From NCBI GenBank assembly GCA_945905295.1, contig CAMDPX010000018.1:1-52857 (forward strand): 52,857 nucleotides of DNA, given 5' to 3'. Under the pieces are notes generated by a model. That model was not told where the DNA came from. It worked only from the letters and a program-made list of their open reading frames with translations, and ran no database searches. This document shows positions 27,801 to 35,700 of the stretch, piece after piece. This DNA comes from Planctomyces sp. SH-PL62. GTDB taxonomy: Bacteria; Planctomycetota; Planctomycetia; Planctomycetales; Planctomycetaceae. Position 1 is the stretch's first letter. The number at the start of each line of letters is the position of its first letter. The translations under genes were made by a program, and so were the position numbers.

Positions 27801-27998
27801 CGAGTCATCCAGATTGGTTGAGTCTGCGTTGTCCGTGGAATCATCCACCGTCATGGCCGTCATCACGCTCGACAGCAGACAGCGCGGCTCCAGAACCTCC
27901 GCCATGCCCAGCAAGCCGAGCGAGTCATGCCGATAAGACCGAGCGAGCGCCGGCCGGCGCGAATGTCGCATTTGACGCAACCAGTCGAGTTGAACCAT
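24840..27998 (-). CDS. Secreted beta-propeller (PF09826-type) protein with LEPR leader
   Basis: A 1052-residue extracellular protein. The N terminus has the planctomycete surface leader with EVLEPRCLLSS near residue 50 instead of a classical signal peptide. An acidic Asp/Thr-rich spacer follows. The main part, about 190-870, matches the secreted C-terminal beta-propeller family: GVDEADFVETDGRFIYVARG, FLSGDRLTVI, ITQNDNGVYVLD-like blades and YAARFIGDTAYLVTFLQTDP, LFAIDLSDPTNP. The last 150 residues are rich in Ser, Asp, Lys and Glu and end basic. The start at 27996-27998 (MVQLDWLRQM) has AAAGGA in front of it; the 122-residue upstream extension would cover a palindrome and is rejected. Role unknown, presumably cell-surface. 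Confidence 0.87.
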   Translation of the reverse strand: MVQLDWLRQMRHSRRPALARSYRHDSLGLLGMAEVLEPRCLLSSVMTAMTVDDSTDNADSTNLDDSTGDDGSGTDCPTDDGTLPDTGDQSTVNLNECGDGEPIQFMFYSLGAADGQPAVPSPYFSEADLHDYLLNLAKQQWGGLFGQTIPQYEYNNWWRGIDYLAVDDAIAMGAPPAMAEAAVSNRVTSDTNTQVSGVDEADFVETDGRFIYVARGAGLTIFDTADQLSVASEQALSGNVVGEFLSGDRLTVITQSGFGGGWHGGPIALMRVADFAGSFAPERWNPQTTVTVFDVSDRTAPSIVDQTTLDGSFRDARAVNGTVYVVLENSFNLPEPLYTDTPVIPDETPVVITDPVEDVTAVNDTAPSENSSDSPDVVSKIAAMPVRWGGWNSTIIANRTYESFDDYVARVGDQLTSLSLPHAFSIVADGSTKDLGPLTSADNIVRPQSDNQLSLLTVVSIDAANVSTGSGVASSASLMTSYGSTIYMTHDALYVATTEYNYDQSGYSSDTRIDRFSVDGTNVTWQACGVVPGTLINQFAMDEQGGYLHVATHTWAQHWVPSDSSDFTNEAWAWANGHYVTQNDNGVYVLDTEGDTLDEVGSVTGLAPGEQLYAARFIGDTAYLVTFLQTDPLFAIDLSDPTNPTVQGELVIPGFSNYLQSVGDGLLLGIGQEREEGTWNSRLHVSLFDVADGANLTQIVRQFLDESSQWSSSDAQYDHHALLYSAEDGLLVLPVNGSGYDKETGSYHFEQLLEVLHVDANGIEVLGEIHAEQAVFRTVRIDNVLYAISESGVTAYSLKDFSAIGQANLFNALPWYHPLVYATGGGGIVERGDGGGPVPENSATGSGKSTDTAVAIPPVATFIAMSSGPAGSDGFNGSASILAMAAQVAQNTANNLARLGTPTIASNSGFPSFDQGSIRDALVRFDSDHSSQADRAEQREEDSSESSKGSDAPSVDAFWKEFTKRLRDGNDPMPMEDADSAKSETPMSADKAASKTEAPNNRSATEKQATERTPEMSQRVRPAQRGTAPIFTVKGVTKTSAVKSPMPTKTAR

Positions 27999-28380
27999 GA
28001 CGATCCTTTTTCCAAATCCGAATACACGATTGCCGCCCGATTGGCCCCCATCCTCGGCAAGGTCGGAGAACCTAACTATGTGTCTTTTGAGCAGCAACGC
28101 CAGAAGAAGCCGAGCGGCCAATTTCGCCGAACTGCTCCACTGTTTTTCGGCCATTGCAGGAGGACCGCCTGAGCAGATCGCAAACTTTGCGAGCGACCAA
28201 CGCCAACTCGCCAATCCCGTCAGTCGTCGGCGCAGCACGCCCAAAGCAAAAAACGACTCGGCGAGCGGGGCGGCGTCAGCCCCCCGGTAATTGACGTCGT
28301 TCGCAGAAAAACCGGGGGGCTGACGTCGCCCCGCTCGCCTGGGCCATTCGTAATCCGGCGTCATGAAATCTGTCGCCGGT
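27999..28380. other. 382-base intergenic leader
   Basis: This is the only gene-free stretch above 300 bases. It holds the 5' region of the beta-propeller gene and the palindrome at 28260-28339. The minus-strand frame is open throughout, but the coding look is poor and no promoter is convincing. The palindrome is about 260 bases upstream of the chosen start. I see no RNA gene. Confidence 0.6.
28260..28339. repeat. GGCGAG-family palindrome, intergenic copy
   Basis: Arms 28260-28288 and 28311-28339, 29 bases with one mismatch, loop 22 bases. It lies 41 bases after the stop of the TauE-like gene and upstream of the beta-propeller gene, both on the minus strand. Confidence 0.93.
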
Positions 28381-29259
28381 TTACGCTTTGGCCGGCGGAG
28401 CCGCGGGCTTCGTCCCCGGCGAGATCAGCATCTTCACACCCACCAGAACAATCACCGCCGCGAAGACGCGCGTGAGCGTTTCGTTGCCCAGCGACTTCAC
28501 GTAATCGGCGGCAACAAAACTGACCAAGGTCGCCGAGATCGCGGTCATCGCGAAGACACGCCAATCCACCAGCTTGTTGATGATGTGCCGACTGGTGGCA
28601 GCAATCGCCGTCGGAACAATCACGGCCATCGAAGTTCCGGTCGCCAATGTTTGATCGAAGCCGCTCATGAACATCACGAACGCGGGGACCATGATGATCC
28701 CGCCCCCGACTCCACACAGCGCGGCCAGCAGACCGCTCGCAGTGCCAATTAAGAGCGGGACCACATACCTGGAAACCACCGTTTTCGCTTTAAGACGCTC
28801 AGGGGACGAGGCTGTCAGCTTCACAACAGGCGCGGTGGATTCCTGAGCCGATGCGGTCGCCGGTGCTGGTTGACGGTTCGTTTCGGGAAACGCCAGCATC
28901 TTCACGCCGATCACCAGGATCACGACGGCGAACAGCCGAGTCAGCGTTTCGTTGCCGAGCTTCTTGACATAATCCGCCGCGAAGAAGCTCACCACCGTCG
29001 CGGAGGTTGCCGTCAGCGCGACGACCTCCCAGTCCACGAAGTCATTCCAGACATGCCGCACGGTTGCCGCGATGGCGGTCGGCACAATCACCGCCATCGA
29101 AGTCGCAGTCGCCACTTTTTGACTGACTTTCAAGAGCATCACAAATGCCGGCACCATGATGATCCCGCCGCCCACTCCGCACAGCGCGGCGAGCAGTCCG
29201 CTCGCGACACCGATGCCCAACGGAACAAGAAACGGGAGCAAGGCTTTCATGGCAAGCAT
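28381..29259 (-). CDS. TauE/SafE-like transporter with duplicated halves
   Basis: A 292-residue inner-membrane protein of the TauE/SafE (DUF81) exporter family, proposed to move sulfite, sulfonates or other anions. It is built from two halves, about 7-130 and 164-283, that are far more alike than usual: both contain SGLLAALCGVGGGIIMVPAF, SMAVIVPTAIAAT, AADYVK and LGNETLTR, roughly three quarters identical by eye. They are joined by a 30-residue Ala/Ser/Pro linker. Each half has about four hydrophobic segments and one GxGGG motif. Either the ATG at 29259 or 29250 could start the protein; neither has a good ribosome site. The toxin remnant ends 18 bases upstream on the same strand. Confidence 0.87.
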   Translation of the reverse strand: MLAMKALLPFLVPLGIGVASGLLAALCGVGGGIIMVPAFVMLLKVSQKVATATSMAVIVPTAIAATVRHVWNDFVDWEVVALTATSATVVSFFAADYVKKLGNETLTRLFAVVILVIGVKMLAFPETNRQPAPATASAQESTAPVVKLTASSPERLKAKTVVSRYVVPLLIGTASGLLAALCGVGGGIIMVPAFVMFMSGFDQTLATGTSMAVIVPTAIAATSRHIINKLVDWRVFAMTAISATLVSFVAADYVKSLGNETLTRVFAAVIVLVGVKMLISPGTKPAAPPAKA

Positions 29260-29277
29260 TCGTATTCAAGCGGTGAA

Positions 29278-29606
29278 TCAAAACTGAGGTTGAACATGCT
29301 GTTGCCAGATCGCTCTGACTCGTTCGGCATCTTGCGATGCCGATGTGTCCCAGCCGGTTGAGCAGCAATGATTGCTCGAAACAATCCAGACACGACAGAC
29401 GGAGCGTTGAAGCAAGGCGCAAACCTTCGGACGCCCATTCGATGAGCGGAACGTCGGTCACACAGCGTGGTCGCGCCGAAGTGACAGCGGCGACGACCGC
29501 AGTTTGACCTTCCAACCACAGCACCAAGACCGGCCGCTTCTTCGAGGTCTCTTCCCTGCGTAAACGGGACATCAGCCACCCAAAATTCACCGGGTTGCGG
29601 CGTCAT
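29278..29606 (-). pseudogene. PemK/MazF-like toxin gene with two frameshifts
   Basis: Three frames join into one family-like protein of about 108 residues. Frame 1 from the ATG at 29604-29606 reads MTPQPGEFWVADVPFT. Frame 2 continues TSKKRPVLVLW...VVAAVTSARPR...CLDCFEQSLLLNRL. Frame 3 ends DTSASQDAERVRAIWQQHVQ, then PQF and a stop at 29278-29280. GEFWVADVPFT, KKRPVLVL and the C-terminal LLxxL/helix are the usual PemK/MazF landmarks. Each junction (near 29555 and at 29349-29351) falls at a GGG run and needs the removal of one base. Either the gene is inactivated by two single-G insertions, or these are sequencing errors. The small upstream gene overlaps its start by 20 bases, as in toxin-antitoxin pairs. 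Confidence 0.8.
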
Positions 29607-29805
29607 CGTAGAGACCCTCGTCTTCGGGAACGTAAGCCGAGAGAAACGCCCCATGCAGTCGGGTCGGTTCCGCCGCATCGGCCGGTTGGACAGTCACCAG
29701 CCAACGGCCTGCACCGACACGCTCAGTGAGCGTGTCGGGGAGTCGCAGTCGTTCTCCGGGACGCAATTCGATTTCACATGCCAGCGGGATTGATGTGCTT
29801 ACCAT
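29587..29805 (-). CDS. Small antitoxin-like partner of the PemK-like gene
   Basis: A 72-residue protein with a beta-strand character (CEIELRPGERLRLPDTL, GRWLVTVQPAD) and an acidic C terminus (AFLSAYVPEDEGLYDDA). It overlaps the start of the PemK-like gene by 20 bases, the usual arrangement of an antitoxin translated first. I recall similar EDEGLYDD-ending small proteins before PemK genes in planctomycetes, but cannot check this. No DNA-binding motif is obvious. With a frameshifted toxin this would be an orphan antitoxin. Confidence 0.68.
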   Translation of the reverse strand: MVSTSIPLACEIELRPGERLRLPDTLTERVGAGRWLVTVQPADAAEPTRLHGAFLSAYVPEDEGLYDDAATR

Positions 29806-29874
29806 TCGTTCGCCTCCACAATCGACTTCATCAGCAATCTATCACGCAGACAATAACGCGACGAGCCGCACTTC

Positions 29875-32052
29875 TCACCGAGACAGCCACTGCACCGCCG
29901 CGTTCGCTTTTGCAGCAGCTTCGCCGGTGAAGAGGGTCGGTGTGTTGGCTCCGGCTGCTTTCGAACTGGCGGCGGTGAGCTTCGGCAGTTCTTTCTCGCC
30001 GCTCAGCCAGACTTCGCTGCCGGCGCTCAGAGCCAGCAATCCGGGGACGTCACCGTACTTCACCGCTCCGGGGAGGAACTGCGGATCGTCGAACTCTGTC
30101 AGCGATGCGAAGCGGAAGCCGGCGGTGTCGATCGCGGTGCGATCAATCGCGGGGCCGGCGATCGCTTTCGCGGCGGCGACCCACGGGCCGGCTCCGCCGA
30201 AGCCGACGACATGGACCTTCTGGGCTCCGTGATCGTCGCCGCGCACGAAGCTGACCAGCGTCAGGATGTCGTGGACTCGCTGAGCGAACAGCGGGTGGTT
30301 GTAGCCGTAGGTGAAGCCGGCGAATTGGCGCGGCGTGTTGACCTTACGATTCCGCAGCGGCGTTGGCGTTCCGGCGGGGACGAGTTCTCCGGTGCCGAAC
30401 ACGTCCGGCGACGTCACGCTGAAGCCAGCGTCGAGCAGCGTTTTGATCTCGTACTTCGGCGAGCCGTCGGCATTGAACAGTCCCGACTTGCCGGACTCAT
30501 CGACCCACACGACGACTTGCTTGTTCCACTTCTTCGGGTGGAGGAACACGATCGGCAGTTCTTCCTGTTGCTTCTTCAATCGCAGGACGTCGCCGAAGAA
30601 GAAGAACTCGCCGCGATCTTCTTTCTTGATCTTCTCCCGTTCGATGCTTTTCGAATCGGGCAGTTCGCGGCCGATCAATGCCTTCCAACCGGTGCCGATC
30701 ACGTCGCGGAATTTCGTCAGCGAGTTGCTGTCGGTCGGCGTCAACGCAGCCAGTTGCTTGGCGTCGTCATCGGCCAGAGTCTTCGTCAGCGTGCGCTCGA
30801 AATCATCACCGCTGGGAGGCTTCGGGTGCTGGTCGTCCCAGACGGTCAGTTCGGCGATCGACAGCGGTTGGAAATCTTTTTCAACGATCGGGTCTTTGTC
30901 TCCGAGCTTCAGATGCTTGTTGAACCACGAGTACATCGCGGCTCGGCTGGGCTGGTTGTAGTTGTGGGGGAAGTGCAGATACGCCGTCGCCTTCACGTTG
31001 TCCTTCGCGCCTAGCATCTCGTAGAGCTTGGTCAGCTCCGGCATTCCCTTGGTCATGATCTCCTTGGTCCAGTCGTCAGCCGCCGCCATGCCCAGTGGCT
31101 TGGGCGCGAACAGGCCGGCGAGTTCAATGTTGCCGGTGCCGACTCGAAGCAGCGAGCAATTCTCGCAGGTGCATCCTCCCTGCATTCCGGTCGAGACCAT
31201 CACCGCCGGGAACTGCGCGGTGACGCGCGGATCAATCGCCGCCAGGATGAATGTCTGCGTGCCACCACCACTGGCTCCGGTCACGCCGATGCGATTCGGA
31301 TCGACGTCGCTTTGGCTGAGCATGAAATCGAGAGCCGCGATCGAGTCCAGCGTTTGCAGACCCATAGTACTCTGCAATCGCGCCTCGGCCTGAGCGCTGT
31401 AGAAGCCCCAGGAGTCCGGCTTTTCCATCTCCGGCCGCCGTTCCGAGTAGCGATGCACGAGAGCATGGCTGAGCTGTGTGCTATCCGCATTGCCGATCAT
31501 GTCGTAATGAAACACGACGCAGCCCATCCGCGCGAGCTGCACGCATCGCGCCTGCAACGGATACCGGCCGGAGTTCTCAAATCGTTCGGCCCCGACCACG
31601 ATCTGCTGTCGCACCGCCGCTTCGCCGGCGTCGTAGAACCGACCGTTGTTCCAGTGCCCGTGAGGACACAGGACTCCCGCGAACGGTCCCTTCTTTCCCT
31701 TCGGCTTGAAGAGACTGCCGGTCACGAAGAAGCCGGGAGCACTCTCGAAATAAACTCGCTCGACGGTGAAGTCGTCGCGATCCACCTTGCCGTGAATGAC
31801 CGGCTTGAGCGGTCCTTTGGTCGGCATCGGCCACAAGCCCTGCGAGACCAGCACTTGTTTGCGGACGACATCGGCTCGCTTGGCCCACTCTTCTTTGGTG
31901 GCGGGCACCTCCAGCGGGAAGTAACCGTTGAGGTCTTTCAAATTGCCGAGCCGTTTATCAGCGGGGACGCGACCTTCGGGAAGCACCTTCACATCGGCAA
32001 CGGCGAGCGAACTGACACAGCACACCACGAACGCAAGTAGCAGGCGGGTCAT
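29875..32052 (-). CDS. Exported alpha/beta hydrolase (acetylxylan esterase-like)
   Basis: A 725-residue secreted protein with signal peptide MTRLLLAFVVCCVSSLAVA. It is built of two alpha/beta-hydrolase-like halves. The first, about 90-410, contains GVTGASGGGTQTFILAAIDP, with nucleophile Ser in G-A-S-G-G, then HNYNQPSRAAMYSWFNKH with a candidate catalytic His, matching acetylxylan esterase/cephalosporin-C deacetylase-like planctomycete proteins. CTCENCSLLRV is a conserved Cys pair. The second half, about 490-725, has strands VVVWVDESGK and VHVVGFGGAGPWVAAA with no Ser at the elbow, so it is probably inactive. Substrate unknown, presumably a polysaccharide ester. It stands alone; BlaI lies divergently upstream. 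Confidence 0.87.
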   Translation of the reverse strand: MTRLLLAFVVCCVSSLAVADVKVLPEGRVPADKRLGNLKDLNGYFPLEVPATKEEWAKRADVVRKQVLVSQGLWPMPTKGPLKPVIHGKVDRDDFTVERVYFESAPGFFVTGSLFKPKGKKGPFAGVLCPHGHWNNGRFYDAGEAAVRQQIVVGAERFENSGRYPLQARCVQLARMGCVVFHYDMIGNADSTQLSHALVHRYSERRPEMEKPDSWGFYSAQAEARLQSTMGLQTLDSIAALDFMLSQSDVDPNRIGVTGASGGGTQTFILAAIDPRVTAQFPAVMVSTGMQGGCTCENCSLLRVGTGNIELAGLFAPKPLGMAAADDWTKEIMTKGMPELTKLYEMLGAKDNVKATAYLHFPHNYNQPSRAAMYSWFNKHLKLGDKDPIVEKDFQPLSIAELTVWDDQHPKPPSGDDFERTLTKTLADDDAKQLAALTPTDSNSLTKFRDVIGTGWKALIGRELPDSKSIEREKIKKEDRGEFFFFGDVLRLKKQQEELPIVFLHPKKWNKQVVVWVDESGKSGLFNADGSPKYEIKTLLDAGFSVTSPDVFGTGELVPAGTPTPLRNRKVNTPRQFAGFTYGYNHPLFAQRVHDILTLVSFVRGDDHGAQKVHVVGFGGAGPWVAAAKAIAGPAIDRTAIDTAGFRFASLTEFDDPQFLPGAVKYGDVPGLLALSAGSEVWLSGEKELPKLTAASSKAAGANTPTLFTGEAAAKANAAVQWLSR

Positions 32053-32166
32053 GGCAGGATCTCCTTCAACATCGGTGGGACGCGGTTTGTTCCGCGCAAT
32101 CGCGGAGGAGCGGGATTGGAAGTGACTCGCGCCGAGAACTCAATTCAGTCGCGAAGTTCGCGATCC

Positions 32167-32241
32167 GTAGCCACGCTCGCCAAGAGCGTGGGGCGATGCG
32201 GTCTCAACGTCACGACCCACGCTCTTGGCGAGCGTGGCTAC
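32167..32241. repeat. GTAG-foot REP doublet upstream of blaI-like gene
   Basis: Perfect 26-base arms at 32167-32192 and 32216-32241. Each arm is GTAG followed by a hairpin (CCACGCTC with GAGCGTGG, five-base loop). It lies between the divergent hydrolase and BlaI genes and ends five bases before the first operator-like dyad. Confidence 0.93.
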
Positions 32242-32245
32242 ATCC

Positions 32246-32287
32246 TACGAAACTCTTCGTTGACAACTACGAACACGTTCGTAATAG
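32246..32287 (+). promoter_or_regulatory. Promoter with tandem BlaI-type operators
   Basis: A -35 TTGACA (32260-32265) and -10 TAATAG (32282-32287), 16 bases apart. A near-perfect dyad TACGAACACGTTCGTA (32268-32283) fills the spacer. A weaker copy, TACGAAACTCTTCGTT (32246-32261), precedes it at a 22-base centre spacing, two helical turns. The dyads recall BlaI/MecI operators (TACA/TGTA type). Autorepression by the BlaI-like protein 24 bases downstream is inferred. Confidence 0.72.
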
Positions 32288-32310
32288 TGCCGCGACCTAG
32301 GAGGCTCAAC

Positions 32311-32703
32311 ATGCCCAAACCCGAATTGCCACGACCGACTGAAGCGGAGCTCGCGATCTTGCGAGTGCTCTGGGAGCGCGGGCCCAGCACCGTGCGTGAA
32401 GTGACCGACGTGCTGCAAGAGGCGCGTGGGACCGGATACACGACCGCGCTGAAGCTGCTGCAGATCATGACCGAGAAGGGGCTTGTCCAGCGCGACGAGA
32501 CTTCGCGGGCACATGCCTATGAGGCGGTCGCCTCGGCCGAGACGACGCAGCGGCAACTCGTCACCGATCTTTTGGATCGAGCGTTTGGGGGTTCAGCTCG
32601 GCAGTTGGTGCTGCAAGCGTTGTCGGCCAAGCGCGCCTCACGCGATGAACTGGCGGAGATTCGCAGCTTGTTGGATGAGTTCGAGAAGAAGGCGAAATCG
32701 TAG
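32311..32703 (+). CDS. BlaI/MecI-type winged-helix repressor
   Basis: A 130-residue regulator. The winged helix spans about 5-80 (PTEAELAILRVLWERGPSTV, TTALKLLQIMTEKGLVQRDE), and the C-terminal dimerisation helices carry the conserved LLDRAFGGSARQLVLQAL. In BlaI systems the repressor is cleaved when its M56 partner senses a signal; that partner follows 73 bases downstream. The true start at 32311 has AGGAGG 7 bases upstream; the longer open frame from 32116 only crosses promoter and repeat. The stop TAG is the TAG of a GTAG repeat foot. Because the M56 partner lacks a penicillin-binding domain, beta-lactam sensing is not implied. Confidence 0.94.
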   Translation: MPKPELPRPTEAELAILRVLWERGPSTVREVTDVLQEARGTGYTTALKLLQIMTEKGLVQRDETSRAHAYEAVASAETTQRQLVTDLLDRAFGGSARQLVLQALSAKRASRDELAEIRSLLDEFEKKAKS

Positions 32704-32762
32704 CGCACGCGGCTCGCGTGCGAGTGAGTTGCCATCGACGCACGCGAGCCGCGTGCGCTACG
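32699..32762. repeat. GTAG-foot REP doublet between BlaI and M56 genes
   Basis: Perfect 24-base arms at 32699-32722 and 32739-32762. Each unit is GTAG plus a hairpin (CGCACGCG with CGCGTGCG, three-base loop). It begins inside the last BlaI codon, supplies that gene's stop, and ends 14 bases before the M56 start, so it fills the intercistronic space. Confidence 0.93.
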
Positions 32763-32776
32763 CCCGGAGACCGATC

Positions 32777-35700
32777 ATGTTGAGTCATGCGATCGAAGTT
32801 CTCGGTTGGACGTTGCTGCACTTTGTGTGGCAGGGAGCGGTTGTGGGAGTGCTCGCGGCGGCGATGCTGCTGGCGTTGCGGCGGAGGTCCGCGAACGCTC
32901 GGTATTTGACGGCGGTGTCCGCGCTGAGCCTGATGTTGCTGTTGCCGCTCGGCACGATCGCTTGGCTCGAACGTGTGCCGCTACCGGAAGACATCACGCC
33001 GATCGTCACGACGACACCGGCCATCGAGATGCCGCCCGTTCGCGAAATGGACTTCTCTCCGCGGGACGAGTCTCCGATCAACGTCGAACGCATTGAGTTC
33101 GAGAAATCGCCGCGCGTCGCTGCGGTGACGGTGGCTCCGGTGGTGGAAACGAAACCTACGCGGCTCGAAGAGGTGTCCGAGAAGCGAGAGGCTTTCGATG
33201 TCGAGGCGTTCGCCAAGCCGTTCATCCTGTGGGTCGTGGGGGTGTGGCTGATCGGTGTCGGAGCTCTTTCGCTCCGCTTGTTCGCGAGTTGGCTGAGCGT
33301 GCTGCGCTTGCGTCGGCGAGCGACTCAGCCGGCGAGTGCGAATTGGCAAGTGATGCTCGGCCGGTTGGCTGAGCGGTTGCGAGTCACTCGGCCGGTGCGG
33401 TTGGTTGAGTCGGCATTGGTCGAGGTTCCCGCAGTGATTGGGTGGCTGAGGCCGGTCATCTTGCTTCCGGCGAGTGCGATGACGGGGCTGACGACGGAGC
33501 AGCTCGAAGCGTTGCTGGCTCATGAGCTCGCTCATGTGCGGCGGCATGATTATCTCGTCAACTTGTTGCAGACGGTGGTTGAGACGTTGTTGTTCTATCA
33601 CCCGGCGGTGTGGTGGATCTCGCACCGGATTCGGTTGGAGCGCGAGCACTGCTGCGATGATCTCGCGGCGAGCGTTTGTGGCGATCGCTTGAGCTATGCG
33701 AAGGCGTTGGTGGCGATGGAGGAACTGCGGGCTCCGAAGCTTCGCTTGGTGATGTCGTCCAGCGGCGGAAGTTTGCGGACGCGAGTCGCTCGGTTGCTCG
33801 GCCAAGCGGAACAACAACGTCGGCCGACCGGTTGGTTCGCGGGTCTCTTGTTGCTGGTGGTGCTCACGATGGCCGGAGCGCTCGGCGCGGGTCTCCTGAC
33901 CCCGCCGGAAAAACCGACCGAAGGTCTCCCGCACGACACGCAGCCAACACCCACGAAAACAAACGAAACGGACGAGGAGACCTTCGGTCCAACCCAACGG
34001 CGGGGTCAGGAGACCCGCGCCGAGCAGGAGACCCGCGCCGAGCGCGACGATGAGGCCGATGCCGAGTTGAAAAAGACTCTGATGACCCGCGTTCGAGAAT
34101 CGACGGCGGCGTTGGCGCACGGCCGAATGGAGTTGGCTTTAGAGCAAGAACACTTCCTCAAGCCCAGCGCGGACAAACCGGATGGCGAAGTCGCCACTTC
34201 AACGGCCACTTCGCACTGGATCGGCGAGGAACAAAAATGGCGCGTCGATTACGACGGGCGGATGCTGCGGTCGATCGAGAATCGAATCGTCAACGAGTTT
34301 CTGCCGCTGCAATGGACCGCCGGGTTCGATGGCCAACAACACTACCAGTGGGATCGCGTGGTCAAGCAAATCGAGCTTGGCCGCGAGTTCCCGATGGCGT
34401 TGCAGCACTCGCCGGCTCGGTTGTTCTTCGGCTTCACGGTGGACGATTTACAGATGCTGCTGACGGCTCCGAAAACCAAAACGTCGGCGATCACACATCA
34501 GGGCTTGAAGTGCATCCAAGTGGACGCGGAGCTTGCAATGCAATCCAAGACGCAGCGGTTTGTCTTCATCCTCTGCCCTGAGCATGGCTACCTCCCGTTG
34601 GAGAATCGTTTCTATGCCGAGGGCCAATTCCTCGGCGAGACAAAGTTCTCCGACTTCTATGAACCGCGACCGGGAGTCTGGGCCGCTCGAAAGATCCAGA
34701 TCAAAAGTGCGGACCCCGAAAACCCCAATATGGAGAAGCCGCTCGAACGGATCACCCACACGGTGAAACGCCTGGACTTGGGCGAGGCCGCGAAACTTCA
34801 GGCCGAGGAATTCCGAGCTGATCCTCCGGAAGGCACAAAACGAATTGACGCCACGAAGACGGGAGACCTGCGGTCCAGCGAAGCGGCGGGGTCGGGAGAC
34901 CCGCGCCGAGCGGAGCGCGAGTTGGCCAAACGCAATTCTGTGCGTGGAAAACTTCAGAATCAAATTTCATTGCGCTTGGAAAAGACGCCGCTTCCTCAGG
35001 CCGTCGAGCAGATCGGACGAGAAGCGAAGATCGCAGTTCGGTTGGATTCAAAAGCATTGGAGAATGAAGGGATCGGTGACGACACCCCAGTGTCGATCAG
35101 CGTAGAGGGCATTTCGACAGCCGGTGCAATGCAGCTCCTCTTGCAACCAATTCAGCTTGGGTACTTCATCGAGAATGAGACGTTGGTGGTGACAACCGCC
35201 GCCCGTCTCGCCAAGACACCGGTCGAGGAGCGACTCGATCTCGGAAAGACTCTGGCCGATGAAGCGAAGATGGGCTTGCTGAGGGACGCGATTCAAACCT
35301 TCGTCGAACCAGAGGGATGGGACGTCGCGGGTGGCCCTGGCAGCATTCGATTCAATGCGAGTCGCGAAGAGTTCGTCGTTCATCATGCCCCTTTTATCCA
35401 ACACGACGTGGACCGCTTCTTGACGCACGTCTTGTCGCGTCCAATCTCACCGGAAATGGAGCGGCTGCGAAAGCTGCTCTCACAGCGTTTCACTATCGAG
35501 TTGGGAGAGGTCACGCTGCTGGAGGCCGTTCGCAAGATCGCGATGGCTGCGAACGCCAACGTCCTGCTCGACGCTGACGGATTAGAGACCGCCGGAGTTC
35601 GCTCCGATCGGCGAGTGACCGTGAATCACAAAGACGCGCCGCTGCGTGACATCCTCGATGGCCTGTGCAAACCGTTGAAGCTCCGCTTCCGAATCAGGAA

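Noticed and set aside
27999-28364. 122-residue extension of the beta-propeller gene through the palindrome
   Set aside because: The LEPR leader and an AAAGGA ribosome site place the start at 27998, so this copy of the repeat is treated as intergenic, not coding.
29042-29590. 182-codon minus-strand frame taken as one gene
   Set aside because: Only its middle part belongs to the PemK-like toxin; the rest is antisense-free shadow overlapping the TauE-like gene in another frame.
32483-32776. 98-codon upstream extension of the M56 gene
   Set aside because: It overlaps blaI in another frame and the REP doublet. The ATG at 32777 has a ribosome site and starts with the first membrane helix.
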